Below, piece after piece: positions 1 through 7,427 of a stretch of DNA of 30,160 nucleotides. Position numbers and translations under genes: made by a program. This stretch comes from Lachnospiraceae bacterium UBA1759 (GTDB lineage Bacteria > Bacillota > Clostridia > Lachnospirales > Lachnospiraceae), in contig DCHF01000010.1 in assembly GCA_002315555.1 (NCBI GenBank), positions 1 through 30,160 on the forward strand. The letters run 5' to 3'. The notes under the pieces are model-generated. The model was not told where the DNA came from. It made no database searches and worked only from the letters and a program-made list of their open reading frames with translations. Within the stretch, counting starts at the first letter, position 1. Every line of letters begins with the position of its first letter.

Positions 1-365
1 TTGTGGCAAAGGAAAACATCGTCGGTACGTTAGGCATCCTGTATAACGTAGGCGAGACGGAGAGTGTATATGGAAACATCGCTATGGCATTCTCGGCGGC
101 GTCCGGCCTGTCCTTCCTTCTGTTCAACCTGTTATGCGCACCGTGCTTTGCGGCAATGGGTGCCATCAAGCGTGAGATGAACAACAGGAAGTGGTTCTGG
201 TTTGCCATCGGATATGAGTGCGGATTTGCATATGTGGTCGCGCTGATCGTCTACCAGGTGGCAGCGATCTTTGAAGGAAGCGCGAATGTACTCGGGCTGA
301 TCGTGGCCGCAGTACTTCTCGGGCTGATGATCTTCCAGCTGTTCCGGAAGGAAAAGAAAGCATGA
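1..365 (+). CDS. feoB: Ferrous iron transport protein B, C-terminal fragment
   Basis: This is the 3' end of a gene that begins upstream of the window; the first complete codon is at position 3. FeoB is a membrane GTPase-coupled importer of Fe(II). The visible 120 residues contain the conserved stretch AKENIVGTLGILYNVG, which corresponds to the conserved (A)xEVVVGTLG segment of the FeoB permease core. Several hydrophobic segments follow (about residues 25-50, 62-88 and 95-113), then a short Lys-rich tail. The N-terminal GTP-binding domain lies outside the window. The next gene, 84 bases downstream, encodes the small Cys-rich protein that typically follows feoB in Clostridia, which supports the call. 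The family is recognised from the conserved segment and the context; exact domain limits cannot be judged from this fragment. Confidence 0.88.
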   Translation, partial: VAKENIVGTLGILYNVGETESVYGNIAMAFSAASGLSFLLFNLLCAPCFAAMGAIKREMNNRKWFWFAIGYECGFAYVVALIVYQVAAIFEGSANVLGLIVAAVLLGLMIFQLFRKEKKA

Positions 366-448
366 ACTTTTTTCATGCGAAGAACAATGGTTTCATAAAT
401 GAGCCCGTTGTGATATGATACGATAAAAATGTATTGGGAGGGACTGTT

Positions 449-658
449 ATGATAGCATGGCTTACAGCAAATTGGGGCACGTTGATCGTGCTTTTGGTAC
501 TTGCGGTCATCGTCGGTCTGATCCTGGCCCGGCTGATCAAAAACAAGAAAGAAGGCAAATGCTTCTGTCAGTACGCAAATGGCGGAACGTGCAGCGGAAA
601 CTGTGCAAACTGCCACGGAGGTACAGCCGGTAAAACGGAAAAGACGAAGAATTGTTAA
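449..658 (+). CDS. FeoB-associated Cys-rich membrane protein
   Basis: A 69-residue protein with one N-terminal membrane segment (about residues 8-28), a basic stretch (KNKKEGK) and a Cys-rich tail (CFC, then CSGNCANC and a terminal Cys). This matches the FeoB-associated Cys-rich membrane protein family found directly after feoB in many Firmicutes. A role in iron handling next to the FeoB pore is inferred in the literature and not shown by this sequence. The ATG at 449 is chosen because GGGAGGG lies at 436-442, seven bases upstream. An in-frame TTG at 434 would overlap that site and is unlikely. A hairpin terminator follows at 675-737, so this gene ends the feo transcript. Confidence 0.85.
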   Translation: MIAWLTANWGTLIVLLVLAVIVGLILARLIKNKKEGKCFCQYANGGTCSGNCANCHGGTAGKTEKTKNC

Positions 659-674
659 AACACAAAAATAAAAA

Positions 675-737
675 GAAGGGGCATTTCAGCGCAGCGCTTT
701 CCGGCAGGAAAACAAAATGCGCGGAAATGCCCTTTTT
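675..737 (+). terminator. Rho-independent terminator after the feo genes
   Basis: The arm GGGGCATTTC...GCGC (from 678) pairs with GCGCGGAAATGCCCC-like sequence ending at about 732, with one mismatch, around a loop of about 27 bases. It ends in TTTTT at 733-737. It lies 17 bases after the stop codon of the Cys-rich gene. Confidence 0.75.
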
Positions 738-754
738 CATGTCGGTTTTTTGAA

Positions 755-783
755 TTGACATTGCTGTGCGGGGGGGATATCAT
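755..783 (+). promoter_or_regulatory. Predicted sigma-A promoter of the MATE gene
   Basis: TTGACA at 755-760 is followed after exactly 17 bases by TATCAT at 778-783. The expected transcription start is near 790, so in-frame start codons before that point are ruled out. The spacer contains a run of seven G. Confidence 0.7.
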
Positions 784-806
784 TTTCTAATGAGCGTTTT
801 ATCTCT

Positions 807-841
807 GCATTGTAAAAAAGCGTTTTTTACGACTGTAATGC
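807..841 (+). promoter_or_regulatory. Hairpin in the leader of the MATE gene
   Basis: GTAAAAAA (812-819), loop GCG and TTTTTTAC (823-830) form a perfect 8-bp stem. Outer arms GCATT (807-811) and AATGC (837-841) can extend it past a six-base bulge. The structure sits between the predicted transcription start and the ribosome site at 858-865. It matches no riboswitch class that I know. Function is unknown. Confidence 0.4.
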
Positions 842-873
842 AGGATCTCAACATTCAGGGGGAGGACAGAACA

Positions 874-2274
874 TTGGCGCGCAAAGTGAGTTTTGACATC
901 AATGATACAACAAAAAGTATTCCGCGGCTCGTTCTCATGCTGGCATGGCCGGTATTCATGGAGCAGATCCTGACAACGCTGGTCTCTTATGCGGACCAGG
1001 CGATGGTCGGCGCGCTCGGCAAGAACGCGACCGCTGCGATCTCCATATCGAATTCGCCGATCTTTGTGCTGAACGGTGTGGTCCTTGCACTCGGCATCGG
1101 TATCACGGCGATGGTTGCACAGGCTGTCGGCGCCGGCGATAAAGCACTTGTGAAAAATCTGATCCGTCACGCGATCCTGGTCATCATCTATCTTGCGGTT
1201 CCGATCGCCATCATCTGCGCGGTCCTGTGCCGTCAGATCCCCATCTGGATGGGCGCGGAACCGGAGATCCTGGATGATGCCGCCGCGTACAACCTGATCG
1301 TCGCATCGGGCCGTGCGTTCATCCTGGCCTCCATGGTCATGAACTCGGTCTTCCGCGGCTACGGTGACACCAAGACCCCGCTTGTCGTGAATACCGTCAT
1401 GAACGTGGTCAATGTAGTCGGCAACTATTTCCTGATCAACCCGACCCGTCCGGTGACGATCCTCGGACTGTCCTTCACGATGCCCGGCGCAGGTTGGGGC
1501 GTCCGTGGCGCGGCAGTCGCAACGGCGCTCGGCATGATGGCCGCCGGTATCATTACGATCATCATTGCCTTCACCCGCGACAATGAATATAAGATCTCCA
1601 TTCGCGATTCGTACCGCCTGGACCGTGTCCTTGCGGGAAAGATCTTCAACATCAGTTTCCCGGCTATGCTGGAACGCTTTGTTATGTCCAGTTCCGGTGT
1701 GTTTGTCACACGCGCCATCGCGTCCCTCGGCACGACCGCCGTTGCCGCAAACAGTCTGTTCTTAACGGCGGAGTCCATGTCCTTCATGCCGGCCTTTGCG
1801 TTCCAGACCGCAGCGACTACGCTGATGGGACAGTGTCTGGGTGCAAGAAGGATCGACCGCGCGGAGAAATTCACCCGGACCACGTTGATCATGGGTACAC
1901 TGACGATGTGTGCCACCACGATCTTCCTGTACACCTGTGCGGAATTCCTGCTCGGGCTGTTCACCCCGGATGCCGATGTCATCGCCCTCGGCACCAGATG
2001 TCTGCACGTTACGGCCTTTGTACAGGCACCGCAGGTCATCGGCTGGATCTACGCCGGTGCGCTCCGCGGTGCGGGCGATACCAAAATCACCTCGCTGATC
2101 ACCGTACTCACGACGGTCTTCATCCGTACGATCGGTGAAGTCCTGGTCATCCGCGCGTTCGGCTACGGTCTGGTGGAAGCGCAGTATGTGGTCTTCACGG
2201 AGATCGCGATCCGCGGCATTCTGATGGGCCTGCGTTACCGTGCGGGCAAATGGAAAACGATGTCGGCGATATAA
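874..2274 (+). CDS. MATE family multidrug/toxin efflux transporter
   Basis: A 466-residue inner-membrane protein, close to the usual MATE length of about 450. It reads as two halves of six membrane helices. The first half carries the typical N-terminal MATE stretch RLVLMLAWPVFMEQILTTLVSYADQAMVG, and YGDTKTPL and GAGDTKIT occur at equivalent points in the two halves. MATE proteins export drugs or metabolites in exchange for Na+ or H+; the substrate cannot be told here. I chose the TTG at 874 because a strong site, GGGGGAGG at 858-865, lies eight bases upstream. In-frame alternatives are an ATG at 838 with no ribosome site, an ATG at 790 that would fall at the predicted transcription start, and a GTG at 766 upstream of it. 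Single-gene unit with its own promoter (755-783) and terminator (2345-2383). Confidence 0.9.
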   Translation: MARKVSFDINDTTKSIPRLVLMLAWPVFMEQILTTLVSYADQAMVGALGKNATAAISISNSPIFVLNGVVLALGIGITAMVAQAVGAGDKALVKNLIRHAILVIIYLAVPIAIICAVLCRQIPIWMGAEPEILDDAAAYNLIVASGRAFILASMVMNSVFRGYGDTKTPLVVNTVMNVVNVVGNYFLINPTRPVTILGLSFTMPGAGWGVRGAAVATALGMMAAGIITIIIAFTRDNEYKISIRDSYRLDRVLAGKIFNISFPAMLERFVMSSSGVFVTRAIASLGTTAVAANSLFLTAESMSFMPAFAFQTAATTLMGQCLGARRIDRAEKFTRTTLIMGTLTMCATTIFLYTCAEFLLGLFTPDADVIALGTRCLHVTAFVQAPQVIGWIYAGALRGAGDTKITSLITVLTTVFIRTIGEVLVIRAFGYGLVEAQYVVFTEIAIRGILMGLRYRAGKWKTMSAI

Positions 2275-2344
2275 GGGGCACACGAAAGACGAGCCGCAGG
2301 GCGATGGTTTTGCCATTGAACGGTGCGGATCGGGATGGGAAAGA

Positions 2345-2383
2345 AAAAGAACCGGGACAGAGCGGATCTGTCCCGGTTCTTTT
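2345..2383. terminator. Bidirectional terminator between converging genes
   Basis: A perfect 16-bp inverted repeat (AAAAGAACCGGGACAG at 2345-2360 and its complement at 2368-2383) encloses a seven-base loop. It has A on one side and T on the other, so it can end the MATE transcript on plus and the 3828-2400 operon on minus. Confidence 0.85.
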
Positions 2384-2399
2384 ATGATTACTTTTATGA

Positions 2400-3122
2400 T
2401 CATTTTTTAGCGGCGGATCCTTCCTTCCACGCCTTCCGGCTTTCCCGTGCGATCACGATGCCGAGGAGCAGGACCGTTCCGCCCAGGAAGCAGGCGATCG
2501 TCCGGTAGTTTTCATACTTTTCGATGTAGAAGGGCAGTGCCGCGTCCAGCGTGCAGAGCACAACGGAGGAGGCAATGAAGATCAGGATCGTTTTTTTATT
2601 CAGGATCTTCTTAAGCGGGACCTCCGGCGCAACGGCTTTGACGCCGCCCACGACCAGAAGGGCGATCACACCGGCAATCAGGAGCCACTTCAGTACCGTC
2701 CCGAGGACCGGCTGAAGGAACGGCGCCCAGATGGCGGAGACTGCGGCGATCAGTGCATACCCGAGGGCCCACAGGGGGACCAACAGGAGACCGCGCACAA
2801 GGGCGGGCAGGCCGAGGATCCAGGCACGGACCACAGCTTTCCAGCCTTTCTTTTTTTCTTCATCACCGTCTTCCTCTTCTTCGACCTCGTCCATGACCGG
2901 TTCGGCGATCATCTGCACGATGGCCGGCCGATGGTCATCCGGCGGCACCAGCTGATTCCCCTGCATGATTTCCGCAGGCGAAGAGAACAGGCTGCCCATC
3001 AGCATGCCGGCGGCCGCAACGACCGCAGTCAGTGAAGCGGCAATACGATTTCTTGTCTTTTTACCGTTCTTTGAGGATCGTTCCGTCACTTCCCGGCTAT
3101 TCTCATCCTTCCCGGATTTCAT
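2400..3122 (-). CDS. Predicted multi-span membrane protein, function unknown
   Basis: A 240-residue protein that I do not recognise. The first about 30 residues are highly charged (Lys, Arg, Glu, Ser). A hydrophobic segment follows at about 30-50, then an acidic-basic cluster (EVEEEEDGDEEKKK, about 78-92). Four or five further hydrophobic segments fill the rest (about 99-130, 133-160, 178-200 and 206-226), ending in a basic tail. I start at the second of two close ATGs (MKSGKDEN) because AGGGGG lies six bases before it, whereas the first ATG (3128) directly abuts that site. The stop of the upstream gene (3133-3135) overlaps the ribosome site, so the two genes are probably translationally coupled and may work together. 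Transcription would end at the 2345-2383 hairpin. Confidence 0.7.
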   Translation of the reverse strand: MKSGKDENSREVTERSSKNGKKTRNRIAASLTAVVAAAGMLMGSLFSSPAEIMQGNQLVPPDDHRPAIVQMIAEPVMDEVEEEEDGDEEKKKGWKAVVRAWILGLPALVRGLLLVPLWALGYALIAAVSAIWAPFLQPVLGTVLKWLLIAGVIALLVVGGVKAVAPEVPLKKILNKKTILIFIASSVVLCTLDAALPFYIEKYENYRTIACFLGGTVLLLGIVIARESRKAWKEGSAAKK

Positions 3123-3132
3123 AAGCATCCCC

Positions 3133-3828
3133 CTACTTTTTCGCGGACAGGCTCACGGATTCCTTGACCTTCTTACGCACGGTGGCATCGACATCGTTCG
3201 GATCCGTGTAGGTATACCAGATCAGCGGCAGGAGCATGTAGCTCCTGGTGCCGGTCAGGGAACTGTTCGCGGTCAGATTATTGAAGCTGATGAATTTATG
3301 GATGATGCAGGAGGCCGGATCCGCGAGCGCGAGCTTTCCGGCGATCTCAATGTCGCCGAGGTCCGCAAGATCCTTGTGCACGCGTTTCATGAAGAAATTC
3401 CAGCAGGGACCGAAGTGAATGGCAAACTTGCCGGCCCAGAAGCCGTTCTTTTTTTCACCGTAGAGCACCGCGTAATCCCGGGTGCGCATAAGGTCGAGGA
3501 CGCAGGAAGCGGCATCGGCGGAAAGGCCGTAGGTACGGCAGAGATAGGAGACTGCTTTTTTGTGCTGTTCTTCCGCGTCCTTGCCGGACGGCAGCGCGGT
3601 TTTTACACCATCCCAGGCACCGGCGGTAAAATGCTCGATATCCAGGAAATCCTCACCGATGCGGACGCTGGAATCCCACATTTCCGCGCGGGAAGCCGGA
3701 TGGTCGATGCCGTCGCGGATCTTTTCGCGGATCTTTGCGGCCAGGGCATCGGCGTAAGCCAGGGTCTCTTTTTCAATAATCGGGCGGATCTTTTCAAGTG
3801 CCTCTTTTTTTGCTTCTTCGGGACTCAT
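3133..3828 (-). CDS. Hypothetical soluble protein, function unknown
   Basis: A 231-residue protein without signal peptide or membrane segment, rich in charged residues and probably mostly helical. It opens with a Lys/Glu-rich helix (PEEAKKEALEKIRPIIEKET). Several Trp and Cys residues lie in the middle (GFWAGKFAIHFGPCWNFFMKR). I do not recognise the family. The ATG at 3828 has AAAGGAGT (3835-3842) seven bases upstream and a consensus promoter (3860-3888). Longer in-frame starts would overlap that promoter. The opposite strand also has a long open frame here, but it has no ribosome site or family signature, so I take the minus-strand frame as the gene. It is first in a two-gene operon with the membrane protein 2400-3122. 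Confidence 0.72.
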   Translation of the reverse strand: MSPEEAKKEALEKIRPIIEKETLAYADALAAKIREKIRDGIDHPASRAEMWDSSVRIGEDFLDIEHFTAGAWDGVKTALPSGKDAEEQHKKAVSYLCRTYGLSADAASCVLDLMRTRDYAVLYGEKKNGFWAGKFAIHFGPCWNFFMKRVHKDLADLGDIEIAGKLALADPASCIIHKFISFNNLTANSSLTGTRSYMLLPLIWYTYTDPNDVDATVRKKVKESVSLSAKK

Positions 3829-3859
3829 GGGAGTACTCCTTTCAATCGGTTCTCTATGT

Positions 3860-3888
3860 ATTATATTATAGATTCTTAAAAGTGTCAA
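3860..3888 (-). promoter_or_regulatory. Consensus sigma-A promoter of the 3828-2400 operon
   Basis: On the minus strand TTGACA (3888-3883) and TATAAT (3865-3860) are separated by exactly 17 bases. An overlapping second TATAAT lies at 3870-3865. This suggests strong, constitutive-type expression. Confidence 0.8.
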
Positions 3889-3914
3889 AAGTGTGAAAAG
3901 GCGAAGAAAATTGA

Positions 3915-3944
3915 TTGCAAATCCATGAGCTTCTTTGTTATGAT
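3915..3944 (+). promoter_or_regulatory. Predicted promoter of the DUF5605-type hydrolase
   Basis: TTGCAA at 3915-3920 and TATGAT at 3939-3944 are separated by 18 bases, which places transcription start near 3951. It is divergent from the minus-strand promoter at 3860-3888, with about 26 bases between the -35 boxes. Confidence 0.55.
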
Positions 3945-4025
3945 GGGAAAAAGAACCGGCGTAAAAGCTTGGGCGGAAAGGTGCCGGCGGACAGAGCCGT
4001 CGGACAGGAACGGAGGACAGGAAAC

Positions 4026-5618
4026 ATGATATCAGTCAGAAGATGGGAGATCATTGAACTTACATATACGGGAAGACAGGATGGAAATCCGTTTACGGAT
4101 TATGCGGTCAACGGTACTTTCACGGGCCCGGAGGGCGTGAAGACCGTGAACGGCTTCTACGACGGAGAGGGCGTGTACAAGGTGCGCTTCATGCCGTCGG
4201 AGGAGGGCGAGTACACGTATGAGGTCAGCGGAACCTTTATGAATGCCGGGACCGCTTCCGAAACGCCGCTTTCCGGCAGCGTGACAGTGCTTCCGGCCGC
4301 GGAGAACGTTCACGGCCCGGTCCGCGTCGCAAATAAATATCATTTCGCGTACGCCGACGGCACCATGTATTACCCGGTCGGCACGACCTGCTATGTCTGG
4401 GCGTTCCAGAACGAGCCTTTACGCGAGCAGACCCTGAAGACCCTTTCCGAAGGCTGTTTCAACAAGATCCGTTTCTGTGTTTTCCCCAAGCATTATGTGT
4501 ATAACCTGCACGAGCCGGTCAGTTATCCCTATGAGGGCACCCCGATGGATTCTTCCGTGCTTACAGTGGAAAATTTTAACAATTATAATGGGACTGCGGA
4601 AGGGAATTCCTGGAATTTCCGCCGTTTCAACCCCGATCATTTCCGCCTTCTCGAGGAAAATATCGCAAAACTCGGCGATATCGGTGTGGAAGCGGACCTG
4701 ATCTTATTCCATCCGTATGACCGCTGGGGCTTCTCTGAGATGTCCCGCGAGGATGATCTGTTCTATCTCCGCTACGTGACGGCGCGCTTTTCGGCGTTCC
4801 GTAACGTCTGGTGGTCTTTTGCGAATGAATACGATCTAATGAGGGCCAAATCTCATGAGGACTGGCAGGCCATGGGTGCCTGTGTTATGGAGAACGATCC
4901 CTATGATCACCTCCGTTCCATCCATAACTGTGTTGAATTCTATGATCATACCGAGCCGTGGCTCACGCACGCCTGCATCCAGCGTCAGGACCTGTACCGG
5001 ACGACCGAGTATACGGATGAATGGCGAAAGGCGTTCGGAAAGCCGATCATCGGTGATGAGATCGCATACGAGGGCGATATCCAGTACGCCTGGGGCAATA
5101 TCAGCGGACAGGAGATCGTGCGCCGTTTCTGGGAAGCGGCGGTCCACGGCGGATACGCGGGACACGGAGAGACCTTCCTCGGCCATGCGCAGGAGCTCGA
5201 CGCGGTTCTTCCGGCCGGTAAGGAGGTCAAGCCGCTTGAAAAAGTGCTTTGGTGGTCGCACGGCGGAAAACTCTACGGAGAATCGCCGGCACGCCTCCGT
5301 TTCCTTCAGCGGATCCTGGCGGAGACTCCGGGACCGGGCCTCAAGCGTCTGAAACGCGAGTGGGACGATTCCGTCGCCGTTCCGGATGTTGCGGGCAGTG
5401 CGGATGAGGGCGGTGACCATGACTATTATCTGTTCTATTTCGGCTTCTTCCGTCCTTCCTTCCGCGAGTTCAATTTTACCGACGGATGTGAGTATGAGGC
5501 GGAGGTCATCGACACCTGGAATATGACCGTGACATCCATCGGCCGGTTCAGCGGACGCTTCAATATTCCGCTCCCGGGAAGAGAGTATATGGCGATCCGG
5601 CTGAAGAAAGTGCAATAA
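4026..5618 (+). CDS. Glycoside hydrolase of the DUF5060/DUF4038/DUF5605 type
   Basis: A 530-residue protein with no signal peptide, so it should act in the cytoplasm. Layout by eye: N-terminal beta-sandwich (about 1-90, DUF5060-like, with GEYTYEVSGT), TIM-barrel catalytic domain (about 100-440, DUF4038-like) and a C-terminal beta domain (about 450-530, DUF5605-like). Candidate catalytic acids are Glu268 in WWSFANEYD and Glu345 in PIIGDEIAYEG, at the positions expected for the acid/base and nucleophile of a retaining clan-A-like barrel. Related families, including GH140-like enzymes, act on plant-type polysaccharide side chains. The substrate here is not readable from sequence. The ATG at 4026 has GGAGG at about 4013 and lies downstream of the predicted transcription start. 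A longer in-frame start at 3915 would fall inside the promoter. It appears to be a single-gene unit. Confidence 0.82.
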   Translation: MISVRRWEIIELTYTGRQDGNPFTDYAVNGTFTGPEGVKTVNGFYDGEGVYKVRFMPSEEGEYTYEVSGTFMNAGTASETPLSGSVTVLPAAENVHGPVRVANKYHFAYADGTMYYPVGTTCYVWAFQNEPLREQTLKTLSEGCFNKIRFCVFPKHYVYNLHEPVSYPYEGTPMDSSVLTVENFNNYNGTAEGNSWNFRRFNPDHFRLLEENIAKLGDIGVEADLILFHPYDRWGFSEMSREDDLFYLRYVTARFSAFRNVWWSFANEYDLMRAKSHEDWQAMGACVMENDPYDHLRSIHNCVEFYDHTEPWLTHACIQRQDLYRTTEYTDEWRKAFGKPIIGDEIAYEGDIQYAWGNISGQEIVRRFWEAAVHGGYAGHGETFLGHAQELDAVLPAGKEVKPLEKVLWWSHGGKLYGESPARLRFLQRILAETPGPGLKRLKREWDDSVAVPDVAGSADEGGDHDYYLFYFGFFRPSFREFNFTDGCEYEAEVIDTWNMTVTSIGRFSGRFNIPLPGREYMAIRLKKVQ

Positions 5619-5732
5619 ATGGCGCTTTATCGATGCACTGCTTTAGCGTGGTGAAGTTTTAACAAAAAGAAAACGAAGACTCCGGCTTTTTTGTAAAATT
5701 CTACGAAACCGCACGGTAACGTGCGAAAAGCA

Positions 5733-5761
5733 TTGCAATTTTGCCGGTTTTCGTGTAAAAT
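5733..5761 (+). promoter_or_regulatory. Predicted promoter of citrate synthase
   Basis: TTGCAA at 5733-5738 and TAAAAT at 5756-5761 are separated by 17 bases. Transcription would start near 5768, leaving a leader of about 90 bases. The 5619-5732 stretch before it holds no gene; it has a small hairpin (GCACG, GTAA, CGTGC at 5711-5724) and no clear terminator for the preceding hydrolase gene. Confidence 0.65.
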
Positions 5762-5769
5762 GCAGAAAT

Positions 5770-5829
5770 AATTCAAAGGTTTTGAATTTTCGGGCGCCCT
5801 TACGATGATGTTTTGGCCGTGGGGCGCCC
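5770..5829 (+). promoter_or_regulatory. Two stacked hairpins in the citrate synthase leader
   Basis: Hairpin 1: AATTCAAA (5770-5777), loop GGT, TTTGAATT (5781-5788), a perfect 8-bp stem. Hairpin 2: GGGCGCCC at 5792-5799 and again at 5822-5829. The octamer is its own complement, so the copies form an 8-bp GC stem around a 22-base loop. A U-rich run (5831-5845) follows, so hairpin 2 resembles a weak terminator or attenuator just before the ribosome site (5848-5852). No known riboswitch class is recognised. Confidence 0.5.
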
Positions 5830-5858
5830 TATTATTTTATCTTTTTACGAGGTTGCAT

Positions 5859-7241
5859 ATGACTGATATTGAAATGATGAGTTTTTCCGAAGAAGGCGCT
5901 TTACAGGACAGCATGAGAAAACTCGAAAGCATCCTGCTGGACAATCACCACATCAATCCCAATCTCTATGTTGAATACGATGTCAAGAGAGGTCTCCGTG
6001 ACTCCGCGGGTAAGGGCGTTCTGACCGGCCTGACCGAGATCTCCGATGTTAACGGTTATAAGCTGGAGAACGGTCGTCAGATCCCGACAGACGGTAAGCT
6101 GTACTATCAGGGCGTCAATGTCAATGAACTGATCGCCGGTCTGGAAGGCCGCCGTTACGGTTTTGAAGAGACCATCTACCTGCTGCTTTTCGGCAAGCTT
6201 CCGACGCAGGAACAGCTGGATGAATTCATCAGCGTTTTGTTCGACCTGGAAGGCTTAAGCGGCCGTTTTGTCCGCGACGTCGTCATGAAGGCATCCAATG
6301 CCAATATCATGAATGCGCTGCAGCGCTGCATCCTGACCCTGTACACCTATGATGAGGAACCGGACGATGTTGAAGTCGGCAATGTTCTTCGTCAGTGCAT
6401 GGAGCTGATCGCCAAGATCCCGCTAATCGCCGTTTATTCCTATCACGCATATTGCCATTTCCGTAAGGATGAGATGCTGTTCATCCGTAATCCGGAAAAG
6501 GGCCATTCCCTTGCGGAAAACATTCTGCTCATGCTTCGTCCGGACGGCAAGTATACCGAGCTGGAAGCCAAGGTCCTTGACATCGCGCTGATCCTGCACG
6601 CAGAGCACGGCGGCGGTAACAACTCCACGTTTACGACACACGTTGTTACATCGACCGGTACGGATACCTATTCCGCCATGGCCGCATCCGTCGGTTCGCT
6701 GAAGGGCCCCCGTCACGGCGGCGCCAACCTGAAGGTCCAGGGTATGTTCGATGAACTGAAGACCGTTGTGACCGACTGGGAGGATGAGCAGCAGATCCGC
6801 GATTACCTGAAAAAGGTTTTGAACAAGCAGGCATTTGACCATTCCGGCCTGATCTACGGTATGGGACACGCAGTCTACACCCTGTCCGATCCCCGTGAGA
6901 TCATCCTGAAGGAATTTGCACGTCAGCTGGCGGAAGAGAAGGGCCTGGACAAGGAATTCGGACTGTATGACCGCGTGGAGAGGATCGGCTGCGAGCTGGT
7001 CATGGAGCAGCGCAAGCTTTTCAAGAACATCTGCGCAAACGTGGACTTTTACAGCGGATTCGTTTACAGCATGCTCGGTATTCCACAGGAGCTTTTCACT
7101 CCGCTGTTTGCCATCTCCCGTATGGCCGGCTGGAGCGCACATCGCCTGGAAGAGCTGATCAATGCAGGAAAGATCATTCGTCCCGCATACAAGTACGTCG
7201 GTACGCATGTGGAATTTGAAGAGATCGAAGACCGGAAATAA
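5859..7241 (+). CDS. gltA: Citrate (Si)-synthase family protein
   Basis: A 460-residue cytoplasmic enzyme that condenses acetyl-CoA with oxaloacetate to citrate, the entry to the oxidative branch that supplies 2-oxoglutarate and glutamate in anaerobes. Signature segments: LHAEHGGGNNSTFT (His250), GPRHGGAN (His286), GMGHAVY (His337) and NVDFYSG (Asp396). These fit the oxaloacetate-binding and catalytic His/Asp set of citrate synthases. A 2-methylcitrate synthase activity cannot be excluded by eye. The ATG at 5859 follows CGAGG with a six-base gap. Other in-frame starts upstream fall within the leader hairpin. The gene has its own promoter, a structured leader and a strong terminator (7252-7280), so it is monocistronic. 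No aconitase or isocitrate dehydrogenase gene is adjacent. Confidence 0.93.
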   Translation: MTDIEMMSFSEEGALQDSMRKLESILLDNHHINPNLYVEYDVKRGLRDSAGKGVLTGLTEISDVNGYKLENGRQIPTDGKLYYQGVNVNELIAGLEGRRYGFEETIYLLLFGKLPTQEQLDEFISVLFDLEGLSGRFVRDVVMKASNANIMNALQRCILTLYTYDEEPDDVEVGNVLRQCMELIAKIPLIAVYSYHAYCHFRKDEMLFIRNPEKGHSLAENILLMLRPDGKYTELEAKVLDIALILHAEHGGGNNSTFTTHVVTSTGTDTYSAMAASVGSLKGPRHGGANLKVQGMFDELKTVVTDWEDEQQIRDYLKKVLNKQAFDHSGLIYGMGHAVYTLSDPREIILKEFARQLAEEKGLDKEFGLYDRVERIGCELVMEQRKLFKNICANVDFYSGFVYSMLGIPQELFTPLFAISRMAGWSAHRLEELINAGKIIRPAYKYVGTHVEFEEIEDRK

Positions 7242-7251
7242 TAAGATGAGA

Positions 7252-7280
7252 CGCGGCTCCGTCAGGGGCCGCGCTTTTTT
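7252..7280 (+). terminator. Rho-independent terminator of citrate synthase
   Basis: CGCGGCTCC (7252-7260), a four-base loop GTCA and GGGGCCGCG (7265-7273) form a 9-bp GC-rich stem with one G-T pair. Six T follow at 7275-7280. Confidence 0.88.
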
Positions 7281-7307
7281 GTGCAGCCGTGACGAAAGGC
7301 TTCGGGC

Positions 7308-7335
7308 TTTACAGAATGTGAAAAACGTGTAATAC
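7308..7335 (+). promoter_or_regulatory. Weak candidate promoter for the 7428-10379 genes
   Basis: TTTACA at 7308-7313 and TAATAC at 7330-7335 are separated by 16 bases. The -10 match is poor. It is listed because it follows a strong terminator and some promoter must lie here. Confidence 0.3.
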
Positions 7336-7427
7336 TCATTCGGGGAGCTGTGAAGGATCCGGGGATCTTTGAAGGTTCGGGGCCGCCCCGGAAGGCGAAA
7401 GAATCACGCCGTAAAAAGGAGAGAAGA

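Noticed and set aside
2965..3879. Plus-strand frame of 304 codons opposite the minus-strand hypothetical gene
   Set aside because: No ribosome site or promoter. The minus-strand frame has both, and its stop overlaps the next gene's ribosome site as in a real operon.
4836..5615. Minus-strand frame of 259 codons inside the DUF5605-type hydrolase
   Set aside because: Shadow of a plus-strand gene with conserved catalytic segments; no start signals.
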